Origin: Xiphophorus maculatus
Taxonomy: Eukaryota; Chordata; Actinopteri; Cyprinodontiformes; Poeciliidae
NCBI RefSeq assembly: GCF_002775205.1
Contig: NC_036456.1
Coordinates: 25,393,850-25,457,849, forward strand
Reading direction: 5' to 3'
DNA: 64,000 bases
In this document: piece by piece, positions 12,361-25,200 of the stretch
Layout of the letters: the number at the start of each line of letters is the position of its first letter
Numbering within the stretch: the stretch's first letter is position 1
The notes under the pieces: model-generated
Told to the model about the DNA's origin: nothing
The model's database searches: none
Seen by the model: the letters and a program-made list of their open reading frames with translations, nothing else
Translations under genes and position numbers: made by a program

Positions 12361-13442
12361 AATTAAATTTGAATTGAATATAAGCAGTATCTGCACCCAC
12401 TACCAGTGTCCAGACCCAACTCTCAAAAGACAAGTTTTCCTCTGTAACAGAGTCAACAGGCTGAATTTACGCTCCATTAATTACATTACATTACCATTGT
12501 TATCCAGTAGGGGCCGCTGTTGTAATTTCTATGATTTCCATGGTACCATTGTTGGAAAGCCTGTTATGGATTCTGTGTTTTTCTTTCTCTCTTTTGTCAT
12601 GTTTTATCTGCTTACACGGACATGCTGCAGCTTATGTAGCCATCTTTTTGTGTGACTGTCGCCAGTCATACATAAACAGACTGGAACTGATTAGACTCCT
12701 TTAGGGAGGAAACAGATTACAGAAAAGAATAAAAGCTAAACTCTTCCTACAGTCTTCGTCTCACTCGGTTTCATCCATAAGATGAGCTCAGTGTGGCGCA
12801 GCGCTGGACGGTGAATGAAACTAGGGCACTTGAACGCCTCATTGCGCCAGAGCAGGGTGATAGCTGCTGCTAAGTTGCTGCTGCATGGAGGTGATGGGAG
12901 CGTTTTATGAACACTAAGTTTGATGCCACTGAGGGACTTTCATAGCACCTTTTCTTGAATATTTGTTTAGATGTGTTACCTTGAGCTAGTTTAGCAGAGT
13001 CCAATCACACTGATGTTTGTATCTGCTGTCCAGGAATAGCTAGAGTATTACATGTGGAGTCAGGCCTTACTTTTGTTTATATCAGTTCACAAGTTTGTGC
13101 ATAGATGCTGTGTTTGTATGTTTATGATAGTGACAATTCTGCTTCAGATGTCTGACGTTGGGAAGGAAGCTGTAGCTGTTGCTCAATGTGTTGAAAAGAT
13201 ATCCTCACCTGACGTTGTTCTACATCCAGAAGGCAACTGCCTCTTTATCGGGTAAAATATTTAAATCAAACCAGAAAGAAATTAAAGATAACATTACTAT
13301 TAACAGCTTTAATAATAATTTATTTCAAAATGTGAAATAAAGAAAAACAGTATGAGATAAAAACCACCAGTCAAAAAGAGTATTTATGATTTCTGAAGAT
13401 ATATTTTCATGTAGAGATCAGTTAGTTCTTCATGATGTTCCT

Positions 13443-13767
13443 CTAGGGGCTCGGTGTTGTGACGACCTCTTGACCTCTGCTCATGGTGCTAATACTTATG
13501 GTTGAAGGCAGCCCTTTGTTAACCAGTGTGTTTTTAATCAGCAGAAGAAAAGGCAGGTTGTTAAGATGATTGGCTGTTTGAGCTTTTCACCTATTTCCCA
13601 CTTGTCATGTTTAAAGATTATCATGCAAAGACACGACACAGAGGAGGAAGACACTTAAGGCTTTGCAGGAAAATCGGCCCAACCTGGTCAATAAAAGGTC
13701 GAAAACAAGAGGATTTCTGACCAGAGCAATGATGGCATCAGAATCATTCTGATATAGACAGCGTGGT
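13443..13767 (-). pseudogene. Collapsed family member P1: last two exons joined to an upstream flank
   Basis: Exon 11 relic at 13538-13443 still reads IKNTLVNKGLPSTISI... and ends in TAG, but the acceptor AG before it has become TG. Exon 10 relic at 13767-13722 (complement of the NDSDAIIAL-type end with a GTCAG donor) breaks off after about 46 bases. It continues directly into sequence that matches the 5' flank of genes B and C (ATGTTGTTAAAC, then the TCATCTGGTATG element at 13811-13826). Exons 1-9 are gone. Most simply the product of recombination between a gene's upstream flank and its own 3' end. Not expected to make a protein. Confidence 0.8.
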
Positions 13768-13826
13768 AAAATGTTGTTAAACTTGTTAATTAACTCAGTA
13801 AAACCATAAAATCATCTGGTATGATG

Positions 13827-15799
13827 GTATTAACTGGAACTGAAAAACCGACTGTGCAGTTTACACGTCACAGGTCACCTTTTATAAATCAAAGATGAAA
13901 TATTTTTTACAATGAAGTCAGTCAAGAAGTTCTGTCACACATACAAGCGTTATCTTTGGGTAAAAAGAAGTGACATATTCCTGTACTCTGAAGTTTCTCT
14001 TTGTCTTTTTCTGTCTATTATGTTTGATTTTTCTCATCATATTTACATGCAGTGAAGACGAAGAAAGAGGCTGTAGATGCCACAGTTGTGTTAACCGAAT
14101 ATTTTCCTTCTCTTCAAATCTGAATGCATTTTTTCTTTTTCACAGATTGCAATTCACACCTTGTTCATTTGGTGAAGAATAAGCATATAAATGATCATTT
14201 ATCTCTCTTGATAAATAACTAAAATTATCACAGCAGCTCAGAGTCAGCTAATGTTGATAAAAGAGGTAAAAACAGAGGGACTGATGCAGTGGTGGATGAA
14301 GACAAAGTAGCGATCAAGCAGCAACAAGGAGGCCAGGAGGAAAAGCAGAAGTTCTTGTGTCTGAGAAGAAAAGATGGGAAAATGTTCTGCAACAAATATA
14401 AACTATGATAACAGGCAGTTATCAACGGGTCGCAAGCCCCACCCAGCAGGTAGGCCGACTCCTTAAATTACTCCTTAAAGATGTTGCCATTTAAATACAT
14501 TTAGCCTTTTAGTTGTAATATAACACATTTTGAAAAATGCATTTAAAATTCACACTTAATCATAAATTTTCTACAATATTTTCAGACAATGAATAAAAAG
14601 TGCCTTGATATAGAACTGTTTCTCCAATAAAAATATATTCCATATATTCCCTAAAGCTATTTATATCTGAATTAATATAAACATATTTTCATTATTTTTT
14701 AATGAATAATCTGCTACTTTGAACAATAATGGCTATGCATGCCCAAATTATAATACTAATATAAAATCCACATTGCATTAAAATTTTTTTTAAAAATATT
14801 CTAAAAAGTTTTTGGCAACAAGAGGAATAGTTTTAACTGTTCTATGTTCTTATATTTTTCAATAAATATATAAATATACGAAGTCATTAAAATATAAAAG
14901 TATTTCCAGGTGGCCAGGTCTAGATGTTGAATTGCATAAGTAACTTATAAAGTTCATCAATTTAATACTTTTTCAATTAAAATGTTAGATTAAATTTTAT
15001 TACACAACAGCCCAGATTAATAAATTAATGAAAAATCCACAATTCATCAGAAAAGTACCAAAATATTCAACATATGAATAAATGTGAAATCCTGTTCTCC
15101 ATGTCCATGAACTTAATCGTGTATTTTTTAAATAAAACATTATTATCTGCAATTTTATACCATAACGACCAAAATGAATAGATTTTTTGATAGTCGACAA
15201 TTCATTAAGAAATTACCAAAATACTCTCAGATGAACATCTACAGATAAAATCATATTCCTTTCTTCAAATGTCTCTAGATGAAATTCTTCTTTAACAAGC
15301 ATTTGTTAGCTGCCATTTTACCACACCAGTCAAAACTAATAAATTAAATAAAACTCTGTATTTTATGAATAAACTGGCAACATTTTTCAGAATGTAATGT
15401 TTGCATGCAGAATAAGATCAAACTTTTCTCAGGTCCACAGATTAAATCCTGTTTCACCCCCAAAATTATCAAAATATTCTCAGATATTCATGTACATGTG
15501 GAAACATAATGCTATATTTACCTGCTACATTCCAATGGTGTTTCAGAAACAAATGTTAACTATCATTTTATTCCATACAAATACAGATTTTTGTAACATA
15601 AAATCCACAGAAATTACAAAAAATTGAGATTATATGTGGAATCATATTATTATATTTTCTTATATCCAGAAATTGTACAGGTTGATTGATGGTGTTAAAA
15701 ACACAAAAGGATTTTTTTTAAATCACCCCTAAAAAAAGATATTCATGTCTTCTGAACGTATTTTCCTGTAGCGATCAGTTAGTTCTTGGTGATGTTCCT
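13827..15799. other. AT-rich spacer between relic P1 and gene C
   Basis: Very AT-rich from about 14460 to 15720, with loosely recurring motifs (AATTCATCAGAAAA, ATTACCAAAATACTCTC, CTCAGAT...) that suggest an old local duplication. No exon, inverted-repeat end or clear mobile element seen. Confidence 0.5.
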
Positions 15800-18700
15800 C
15801 TAGGGACTCGCTGTTGTGACGGCCACCAGACCGCTGCTCAGGAGGCGAAGACTTATGTTTGAAGGCAGCCCTTTCTCAATCAGCTTGTTTTTAATCTGCA
15901 GAAGAAAAGACAGGTTGTTACCACGACTCAATGAGCTAAAATCGGAACTTCTTCTGAAAAATTCCAGTTATTTCCCAGTTGGCATGAGCTGTTCCTGTCA
16001 AGACGCGAAGATGCCACACAGGTTTACAGGAAGAAGACGATTAAGACGTTACAGGAAACTCAGTCCAACCTGTTCAGCCGAAACTGCTTCCTTATCATTA
16101 AACAGGGCTACTAACCAGAGTTATGATGTAATCAGAATTATTCCCCAGCGACAGCGTGGTAGAGATCATCATGTTCAGAGCGATAATATATTCTAGAAAC
16201 AGAAAGAATTAACTTTATGATCTGGGCCAGTAAAATATGCTTAACTTTGTGACAGAAACTGCAAACTCACGAGGTCCTGGAGCCGAGGTTGTTACGTTTG
16301 CTCCGGTTGAAGCCAGGGTGGTGGGGGTGGTAGTAGCTGTAGTTATAGCTACGGTGGTTTGCTCGGTCGTTTGGTTTGTGGATACTACAATGGGGATTGG
16401 TGTAGTAGTAGTAGTTGTAGTAGTAGTTGGAGCTTCGGTGGTTTGCTCAGTCATTTGGTTTGTGGATACTACAGTGGGGATTGGTGTAGTAGTAGTAGTT
16501 GCAATTGTAACTGCTGTACTTTGGAGAATGGTCTGGTTTGCAGCTGATACAGTGAGGTTTGGTGTAGTAGTTGTAGTTGTAGTTGTAGTTGTAGTTGGAG
16601 CTACGGTGGTTTGCAGAGTCATTTGGTTTGTGGATACTACAGTTGGGATTGTTGTCGTTGTTGGGCCTGCAAATAGAAAACCAGTTTTGTTTTAACCTCA
16701 GGAATGAAGAAAACCACCAACTGACTTTAAAACATGAACGACAACGGAGAAATCTACTCACTGTTTCCAACCGTCACGATAACACACCGAAGGTCAGAGT
16801 GTAACAAAGTGTTCGAGTAACTGTGGAAGTAATTTAAAACAGAAGTTTTATTGTTGTATTTTTAGAAAAATATAAAATGTAACAGTTAGTAAGGAAACAG
16901 AGTAAGTTCATCTATCATAGGGTGTGAGAAAACTAAATTGTTCTATTGCATTTGCAGTTGAAAACGTCATCAAGTTTTTATCATCCATCCATTTTCTTTA
17001 CAGCCTAGTGAGGTCAGGAGGCTGTCGGTCTCCAGCAAGACATTTCAGACGAGAGGCGGAGTCACCCTGGAGACAGAGTTACCCTGGAGACAGAGTCACC
17101 CTGGAGACAGAGTTACCCTGGAGACAGAGTCACCCTGGAGACAGAGTCACCCTGGAGACAGAGTAAGACAGACAGGACAAACAATCACACACACCTGAGG
17201 AGAATTTAGAGAGACCAATTAACCTGTGGGAGGAAGCCGGAGTACCCAGCGAGAATCCACCATGCACAGAGAGAACATGCCAACTCCATTCAGAAAGACC
17301 CTGGCCAAGAAATAATCTGCCAAGGGAACTAGATCTTTTTCATCAATACTAAGAAATTCCTGACTTAAATAAAGCTCCTGTTTCTGGCTGAAAAGTTACT
17401 TGGAAATTAGTTTAGTCTTATTTCAAGCATACTAAGATATTTGAACTAGAAAGTGATGATTGGCCAAAAATACTTGGTAGAATTTTGTGTTTTTGCAGTA
17501 AAAGCGGAAGCTCTTTCGATGTAAAGATGTTTGCGCTGGTAAATGTGGACAGGCATTTATAAATGAGCTGATTTTCAACCTGATCAACTGAACAGATACT
17601 CCAACAGCAGCACTGGACACATTTACAGCACTGGTTGGTATGAAAGGGGAATTACATCACAGTCATAAAGTAAAAGTAATTTAAGATTCAGCAGAAGAGA
17701 CACTGACTTTGCCTGAACAACAAAACAGATGGGGTGGCTCTGTCCACCTTCACTGGCCGATGGCGTCCAGGTCAGAGAGAAGTTTCCTGATCCCGATGAA
17801 TTCTTCACCGCGTTGTAAGGTCCGCTGTACAGGAGGCCGGTGATGCTTTTAACAGAACACAAACAGATTGGTTTGGATAAGTTTTTATCAGATTATTATC
17901 TAAATGATCTGGAGAGTCAGCTGACTCTCCTTCACGGTGGTTTTCTCATACTGTGCCCAGGAGGGACATGTTTTTCTTGTGTTTTTGTAAACATTCATGC
18001 GTCTGTGACCCAACAGATAAAAACCAAATTCCTGACTCTGGGTAAAACTTGTCAAGCTGGAATCCAGTTTGGCAAGTTTTGCAACTTTCATGAGCTACAA
18101 ACTGAAGGTTTGGAGGAAAAGCCAATTCAGCTCAAGTACTTTAAAGCAACTTCAGGTTGCTGCTGGGACGTATTCGGTTCATAATTAGACTTTGCTGTTT
18201 TTTAAAGTTTCCCCAGAATATAACTTGGCAAAAGAAAAAAAGGGTTTCATTTTCGGGTCGAGTAGTTTGCATATCTTGTCAGTAACCTGCAGCTGTTAAA
18301 GAAGACAATGTTACTTTGAAGAAAGCAAAGCCTCAGCAGCACATTGTCTAAATTTACGTAAAGTGACTCTTTGAAGGATAACCAGATTTATTCTGTTGAA
18401 ACGTACTTCAGTGATCTAGAATTTAAAGATGAAATGTGTTTTGATTTCACTTACACAGACTGAGTCGCCTCAGCTCTGATGTTGATTTCCAGAGCCTGAC
18501 CAGCGAGGGCGAAGAGCTGAGCTCTGTTTTCTGGAGTTGGAGGCAGAAATCTGGGCAGATAGGCGCCATCTTCACAGGACGGTACTGGTGGACCCACTGA
18601 AGACACAAAAAAAAGAAAGAAACTGAGCCGAGATGTTAAGAATGTCTGATAAAAATTACAATCTTTCTCACTATCAGGGAATTAAAATGTCACTTCAGAA

Positions 18701-20836
18701 AATCAATCTGCAACTTTTATGTTCAACTTTTTGCAGCTCAACTTTATTTCCTGCATTATTCAGTGTATGAATATTTAATTCCCTGTACTAAATATCTAAC
18801 TCAGAAGTTGGAAAGATATCGTATCCACACTTTACGTCAGTGAGGATCATAAATTGACTTTTTAAACTCCAGCGCATTTTCATCGCCATAAAACAAGACG
18901 CCATCAGTGTGGCTTGTACCTTTCAAAACAAACTGTAGAGGTATCTTGCTGATGGCATCATTGGTAGTTTTCACCTCCTGTGAGCCGTCAGTTTGAATCA
19001 AGTTCATGTTTTGTGTGGGAAAATCCTCGATCACCAACTGGACGGCGTAATGAAGCTCCGTATTGCTGTAGGTTGGACTGAATGACAGAGAACAGTTCTA
19101 CAACGAGACAGAAAAGAGACACAAACATGAGAAAAAACTTAATATTTTACAAATATTAGCTCTACTGGATTATCACATCAGGGTTTAAATATGTCAAATA
19201 ATTAGCTGCGCACTTATTCCAGTGCTTTTGTACATTTCTAAAACTATAGTTACATATCTAGACATTATATACAAACATAATAATGACATATTTATTTATT
19301 TACCAAACAGAAGCAGTGAACTTGCTCATTTTGAAAACTCTTGAACTCATGTTTGGATCACCAATAAATGTGTAAAATTATTAAAAGATTATTAAAATTC
19401 TCTCCAACTGTTTGGATCACCAATAAATGTGACCTTGTTACTTACGGATGAGACGCTGAGGACAGACGGCGGTGTACACGGGTCGCACTCTGAAGCTGAT
19501 GTGTTTCCATATCTGCATCTCACTTCGTCTCCATCAGGGTCAAAGGCCAATAAATTTATGTTTTTGGCACAGTTTGAAGGAATTCTGGAAGAGAAGAAAC
19601 CTCCATCTTAATATCACAAACCTTAATTTGTGGCTCAGTGGGCAGAGTATTTGTCATGCAGTCGGAAAGTTTGACTCCAGACACCGAACACCAAGTTGCC
19701 GACTGATCTGCATATGATCTATTGAAGATGACTTTACTATAAAACTGCAGAAACAGTTTTGCAGAGTTAAAATCAGAGGATATGTGCCTAAAAATGAGGG
19801 TGATAGCAAAGACCCCAACCAAGATCCAGGGTGCTAACTGCCAAAGACAAACTTTGAAAAATACCAGTGAAGTTATGCAGAACTCGTCAGAAATTTTAAA
19901 ATATTTCAGTTCCAGTTAGAGTTTTTCCATTGGTTATCAGGAGAGGTTTAAATTATTTTCCATAAGCAAAGTTTTGCCAAATGTAATAAAAATTAGAAGA
20001 AGCTCTTTTCCCCCAAATTAAATCCTCTGTGCATTGCCTGGGTTTAATGAAGCATCCATATCGTACATCGTACCTCAAAGCAGGGAGGATGGTGGTCTGT
20101 GGGGATGTGTTGTGTTTTCCGATGTCCGACCGGTTCCTCATTTCAACGGCAGTCACAGCTCTCCAGGATAAAATCCCATTTTGTATGCTATAGATCCAGT
20201 CTCCACCAGCCAACCTACAGTGGACATTATTGAACAGGTTTTCAGACATAGCAAGAGTTAATTCAGATCCACAAAACCTAGGAAACAGCTACATAATGCA
20301 TATCTGTGATTCCTGATCATATTTGCAAATATTTCTTTATTATTGAGAGGAAGTGTTTTTTATTGACCGAATAAAGTTGTGAAAATAGATCTTTATATTT
20401 GGTTACTTCTCAGTGATATTTTTAAAGTGAAGAACTCACAGAGTCTCAAATCCAGCGTTGTTGGGCAGCAGACGAGTTATCGCTCCTTCTCTCTGACACC
20501 ATTCACCACTTACTTCCTCAACCACAGACAAGTTGAGTGTTTGGGTTTGTGCTCCACAGTTGCCATTACATTGCCATGCATCACTATGTGAGCATGAGAC
20601 AAAATTCAACTTATAGCGAAGGACCACCTGTGGATTTAAAGCAAAGACATTTTAAGTGCAATCAAACCCTAAAAGCCAAATAACATTTTTTTTTACAAAG
20701 AATCTTGTCTTACTGAGACTGAACCATCTGTAAAAGTTTCCTCTGGGTAGTAGGTCATCATGGTGCCCAGAAAATGAGAAGCTTGTGAAGCTCTGACCAG
20801 CAGCAGCAGCAGCAGCGGCAACAAGGAGAGCAACAT
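15800..20836 (-). CDS. Gene C: secreted mucin-like family member
   Basis: Eleven exons, 558 residues: 20836-20714, 20627-20440, 20214-20074, 19584-19446, 19097-18920, 18596-18455, 17845-17708, 16820-16762, 16666-16271, 16192-16116, 15895-15800 (TAG at 15802-15800). Signal peptide of 19 residues, MLLSLLPLLLLLLVRASQA. Cys-rich segment with GEWCQREG; RSDIGKHNTSPQTT segment; LLAFDPDGDEVRCR module; SFSPTYSNTE...IEDFP module; WTPSASEGGQSHPICFVVQA region (304-350). The mucin-like exon (370-501) is Thr-rich, with imperfect units of about 40 residues around PTVVSTNQMTEQTT. C-terminal tail 502-558. It is the near twin of B but keeps the mucin exon. Several NxS/T sites favour a glycosylated secreted product. 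Function unknown. Confidence 0.88.
16271..16666 (-). repeat. Thr-rich mucin-like exon of gene C
   Basis: Three to four imperfect units of about 100-120 bases, each with an STNQ(M/T)T(E/L)QTT core and a polythreonine run coded by ACTACAACTACAACT. The exon is flanked by phase-1 introns on both sides. Confidence 0.8.
16983..17302 (-). mobile_element. Truncated SINE with internal minisatellite, minus orientation
   Basis: Starts with an ATCCATCCATT tail and carries AATTTAGAGAGACCAATTAA and GTGGGAGGAAGCCGGAGTAC, typical of the teleost tRNA-SINE body in reverse. The tRNA head is missing. It lies in intron 7 of gene C. Confidence 0.6.
17059..17166. repeat. 17-bp minisatellite inside a SINE
   Basis: About six units of ACAGAGTCACCCTGGAG, the T/C at one place alternating (gagttaccctgg / gagtcaccctgg). 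It appears to be an amplification of the short stretch that single-copy SINEs have at this place. Confidence 0.85.
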
Positions 20837-22230
20837 GGTGAAGGAGTCAACGTCTCTTCATAAATGCTGAGAGACAACAGAGACAAAGGACATTTATACT
20901 CCTCTTCCTCTGTTTCTTATCTTCCCACTGGGACTCGACCCAGAAACGGTGGAATGTTGTTAAACTTGTGGGTAAACTCAGCAAAACCAGGAAATCACCT
21001 GGTATGTGAACATTTGTTGGAACTGGGACACTTATCAGATCAGATACGTATGAAGGTCATGTTTCTTTATACATTTAATGTTAGAAAAAACAAAATTATT
21101 ATCTCTGGTAAAAATAAAGCTGTTTGTCTTCTTTTGTTCTACTGATGGGTTAAATTATTCTCATTTCATTCAGATTTAGAGAAGACAGAGAAAGAGATTG
21201 CAGGTTCTATCGCACTTAAAGATAATATCATTTTGAGTTTTTACGTAAATCTCTGACATGCATTTCTTTCTGCATGAATGATTTTGTTCAATGTTAGTTT
21301 AGAAACAAAACCCAACTCCTCATCCCCTGGCTCAGAAAAATCCTCCCTTGCAAAAATAAAAAACACTTTCTAAAGCTTCTCCAGCACCACAAGATTGTTT
21401 TTTTTACTCTGATGTATTAGTGAGAGGCTAAAATTTAGATATCAGGGAAAGCAAAAAATTAGTTTAATATAAGAACAAATATTTTCCATCTTACTTAACA
21501 TTTTCCATTTACAAAGAAATACATTTACGTGAAAAACTATTTCAGCGTCAGTAAAAAGTTACAACATTTGATTTCCAGTCTGTTCAGCTGCTCAGTTAAC
21601 ATGAAAAATATTTTTTCCAAAATATCTTGAATGGACAATATACACAGAAGAATATAAATCTATGCAAACTTGTGGTTATCCAGCATATTCTGTAATCATC
21701 TGATTGCTCTAAATGGCTGCTATTACCAAGGCTGAATTATGCATTAAAATGTCACATAAGAAACAAAATCAAGGTAAAGACATTAAAATGTAACATTTTT
21801 TTATTATTCTGGCACATCTAAACATTTAGCTCATAAGTAGTTGTCTTGAATTTATTTACATCATGAGAGACGTTTACATGCATTCTTTAGAAATATAAAA
21901 AATTGTTCCAGGTTCCAACAGAGAACAAAAAAACAGATGACAAAAACCATTTAAACCACCAACTTTCTAACGTTCAGTAAAAAAGCTGTTCATATGACAA
22001 CTTCAAGGAATCCACACGAAAATTTATTCGACAACCAGAAATAAAATTGAATTATCCACATTATTTTCACATGTGATTTATAAATAAACCAGTTAAATGC
22101 ATGTATAGACATCAAATAAAATATAGTCAACAATATACAGACAGGAGATGAAACAGTGAAGCTGAATAAAAACATCTGGAAACCCATTTCATTTTTCCAC
22201 AGAGTTCAGTAACATTCTGACTTTTAGCCA
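20837..22230. other. Spacer between gene C and gene D
   Basis: Contains the promoter flank of C, with the ATCACCTGGTATGTGAAC element at 20994-21011, and the 3' flank of D. A minus-strand AATAAA lies at 22028-22023, about 200 bases after the D stop. No further gene or mobile element recognised. Confidence 0.55.
20893..20898 (-). promoter_or_regulatory. TATA box of gene C
   Basis: TATAAA on the minus strand, 57 bases before the ATG, giving a short 5' UTR of roughly 25-30 bases. Confidence 0.6.
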
Positions 22231-22242
22231 CTAGGGGGCAGC
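22228..22242 (+). promoter_or_regulatory. CTCF-like motif over the gene D stop codon
   Basis: CCACTAGGGGGCAGC fits the known CTCF core consensus; its complement includes the TAG stop of gene D. Binding is inferred only. Confidence 0.4.
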
Positions 22243-25200
22243 TGTTGTCATTTCCAGTGCACCTTTTCTCCGGATGGTTACGATTATGTTTTGTGGTAAT
22301 CCTTTATCAGTCAGTTCATTCTTAATCTGTAAAAGAAACAAAAAGTTTAGTTATGATTCAACTATGTTTGGATTACACGGATTATTCAGTTTTCTTTCAC
22401 CAAACTGGTGGATCCGTCACTAGACATCAGAAATTATCTCTTCCATTCATCAGTTTTTGTCACATAGTTTCAGCATAAAGTAACTTTAAGTATCTTTTGC
22501 ACACGAACAGATGCATGAACACTGCACAAACATACAGTACAATCTTGTTCATTAATTTTACACATAGTCATGAGTTCCTGAAGATATAGTGATAAACTGT
22601 AAAATTGACAAAAAGACTTCCAAAGAACTATAAAACTAATTCAAATTGTTGATTTCATGTGAAGCTTCCACAATTAAGTTAATAACAGCAATTTGTACAT
22701 TTTGCCTTTGTAAAATCATATTATATGTTGTTTTTATGTTCATTCTTGGAAAAACATTGTTTTCCTTAAGTTAAAACATTTTGTTTTACAGTAAAACAAT
22801 GACTCCAACATTTAAAAAAATAATATTACCAATGACAGAGCCATCTAACCAGGAAAGAAAAAAAAATGTTTTATCGTAATTTTACACACGAACTCTGGCA
22901 ACCACAGCTGCCGGCATTTGACCGTGAAATTTACTTTTTTTTTTTTTACAGTGTACGATGAAACAATAACAGTTAAAATAATAATATTAATAATAATAAA
23001 AGAACAGTTTTGGATGTAAGAAGGGAGATTTTTCTCTGAACCTCATGTGAAATCTACATTTCTTTTACCATTCCACATTCAGAACATTTTCAAACTGCAC
23101 TAATAACTAAAACAATTTAAAACATGCAGAAGACGTTTGTTGCTGCTCGAGTGAAAGTCACATAATTTACGAACCAGTTGGATGATTGTGTTGTAGTCAT
23201 TCTCCAGTGAAAGTGTCGTTGAGATCTTTGCATTCAAAGCCATAACATAATCTAGAAAAAAAAAAAAACATGGAATCAATACAATAATCTATCACAGAAA
23301 AGCTTAATTTATATAAATACTTCAACTTCAACAACATCTCACACATTTTTAAAAATTGAATTTATTTATACAGATTCGTTGCACATGGAGTGATCTAATT
23401 TCATCATCAAAATCAATTTTTCTTTATTAATTATTATCTAGATTATAAATAATAATGTTCATTTCTATAACTCAATAATTGGTTGTTTTGATAGCTGCCT
23501 TCAAGTTGTTTCCATATCCTTGTTACAGGTTAACCTTTTCCTCCCACATTTTTTATTGTCTGAAACTTAATTTTGTGTTTTCATCATCTGTAGGCCATGA
23601 TAATCAAAATGACAATAAAGGATTAAAATATTTTAGTTTACATGATGAATCTTTAAAATCTATTAGACTCAAAAAAATATCCAACTTTTTTAAGATTGTC
23701 AGATTTTTTTAGTTGTACCTGTAAACACATTCTGATAGTGAAACTACTTAACATACGTTGGTCATACTTACATGGTCCTGGATCCGATGTGCTTGTAGGC
23801 GGCGGAGTTGTTGGCGCACTGGTCTGAGTTGGTGGTGGCATGACTGGTGGGACTGTTCCGAAGACAACTGTAGTTGTAGTTGGAGCTGTTGGTGCGGCTG
23901 TAGTTGTAGTTGGAATGTGGGTTGTTGTCGGAACAGTTGTTGGGAAAACAACAGTTGTAGTTGGGAGTTGGATGGTTGTTGTTGGCCTGGGTCGCATGGT
24001 AGTTTCTGGGTAGGTGGTTGTTGTTGGCATGGGTGGCAAGGTAGTTTCTGGATAGGTGGTTGTTGTTGGCATGGGTGGCATGGTAGTTTCTGGATAGGTG
24101 GTTGTTGTTGGCATGGGTGGCATGGTAGTTTCTGGATAGGTGGTTGTTGTTGGCATGGTAGTTTCTGGATAGGTGGTTGTTGTTGGCATGGTAGTTTCTG
24201 GATAGGTGGTTGTTGGTGGCATGGTAGTTTCTGGATAGGTGGTTGTTGGTGGCATGGTAGTTTCTGGATAGGTGGTTGTTGTTGGCATGGGTGGCATGGT
24301 AGTTTCTGGATAGGTTGTTGTTGTTGGCATGGGTGGCATGGTAGTTTCTGGATAGGTGGTTGTTGTTGGCATGGGTGGCATGGTAGTTTCTGGATAGGTG
24401 GTTGTTGGTGGCATGGGTGGCATGGTAGTTTCTGGATAGGTGGTTGTTGGTGGCATGGGTGGCATGGTAGTTTCTGGATAGGTGGTTGTTGGTGGCATGG
24501 GTGGCATGGTAGTTTCTGGATAGGTGGTTGTTGTTGGCATGGTAGTTTCTGGATAGGTGGTTGTTGGTGGCATGGTAGTTTCTGGATAGGTGGTTGTTGT
24601 TGGCATGGGTGGCATGGTAGTTTCTGGATAGGTGGTTGTTGTTGGCATGGGTGGCATGGTAGTTTCTGGATAGGTGGTTGTTGGTGGCATGGGTGGCATG
24701 GTAGTTTCTGGATAGGTGGTTGTTGTTGGCATGGGTGGCATGGTAGTTTCTGGATAGGTGGTTGTTGTTGGCATGGGTGGCATGGTAGTTGTTGGGACGG
24801 CTGTAGTTGTAGTTGAAGCAAGATATGAGCAGAAACATGATTAGCAGTGCAAAATAAAGAATTGATTTATGAATAATAGGAAATAAGAAAAAATTTTACT
24901 CACAATTTCCAACTTTTACAGTGACGCATCTAAGGTCAGACTGATACACGGATGAAGCCAAGCTGTGGAAATAATTTAGTTTGGTAGCTTTATTATTATA
25001 AAATTATTGCCTTTATTTTAACTTAGTTAAGTCTAAAACCAAACATTTTTATAGACACATTTGTCATACCTAAAAAAATTCATTTGCATGAATTTAAATG
25101 ATGAGTACTTGGCCTTTATTCACTCATAGCCAGCTTTTAGCATCTCTGCTAGCTTCTGAGATTAGGCTAAATGGTCACTCTACAATGAGCTGCGTGTGTC

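Larger units (their letters stand above)
11077..13442. other. Spacer upstream of gene B
   Basis: Contains gene B's promoter region, a pogo-like element (11271-12027) and a LINE-tail-like stretch. From about 12370 to 13440 I find no family exon, repeat boundary or other gene. Confidence 0.55.

Noticed and set aside
16237-16695. + strand Val-rich frame opposite the gene C mucin exon
   Set aside because: Antisense of a coding Thr repeat that has correct phase on the minus strand.
23990-24790. CRISPR-like array of regular repeats
   Set aside because: Units are contiguous coding repeats without unique spacers, in a vertebrate gene.
23758-24816. Long + strand open frame rich in Gly, Cys, Trp and His opposite the gene D repeat
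   Set aside because: It is the antisense of a tandem coding repeat. The minus strand has the splice sites, flanking exons and conserved phases; the + frame has none.
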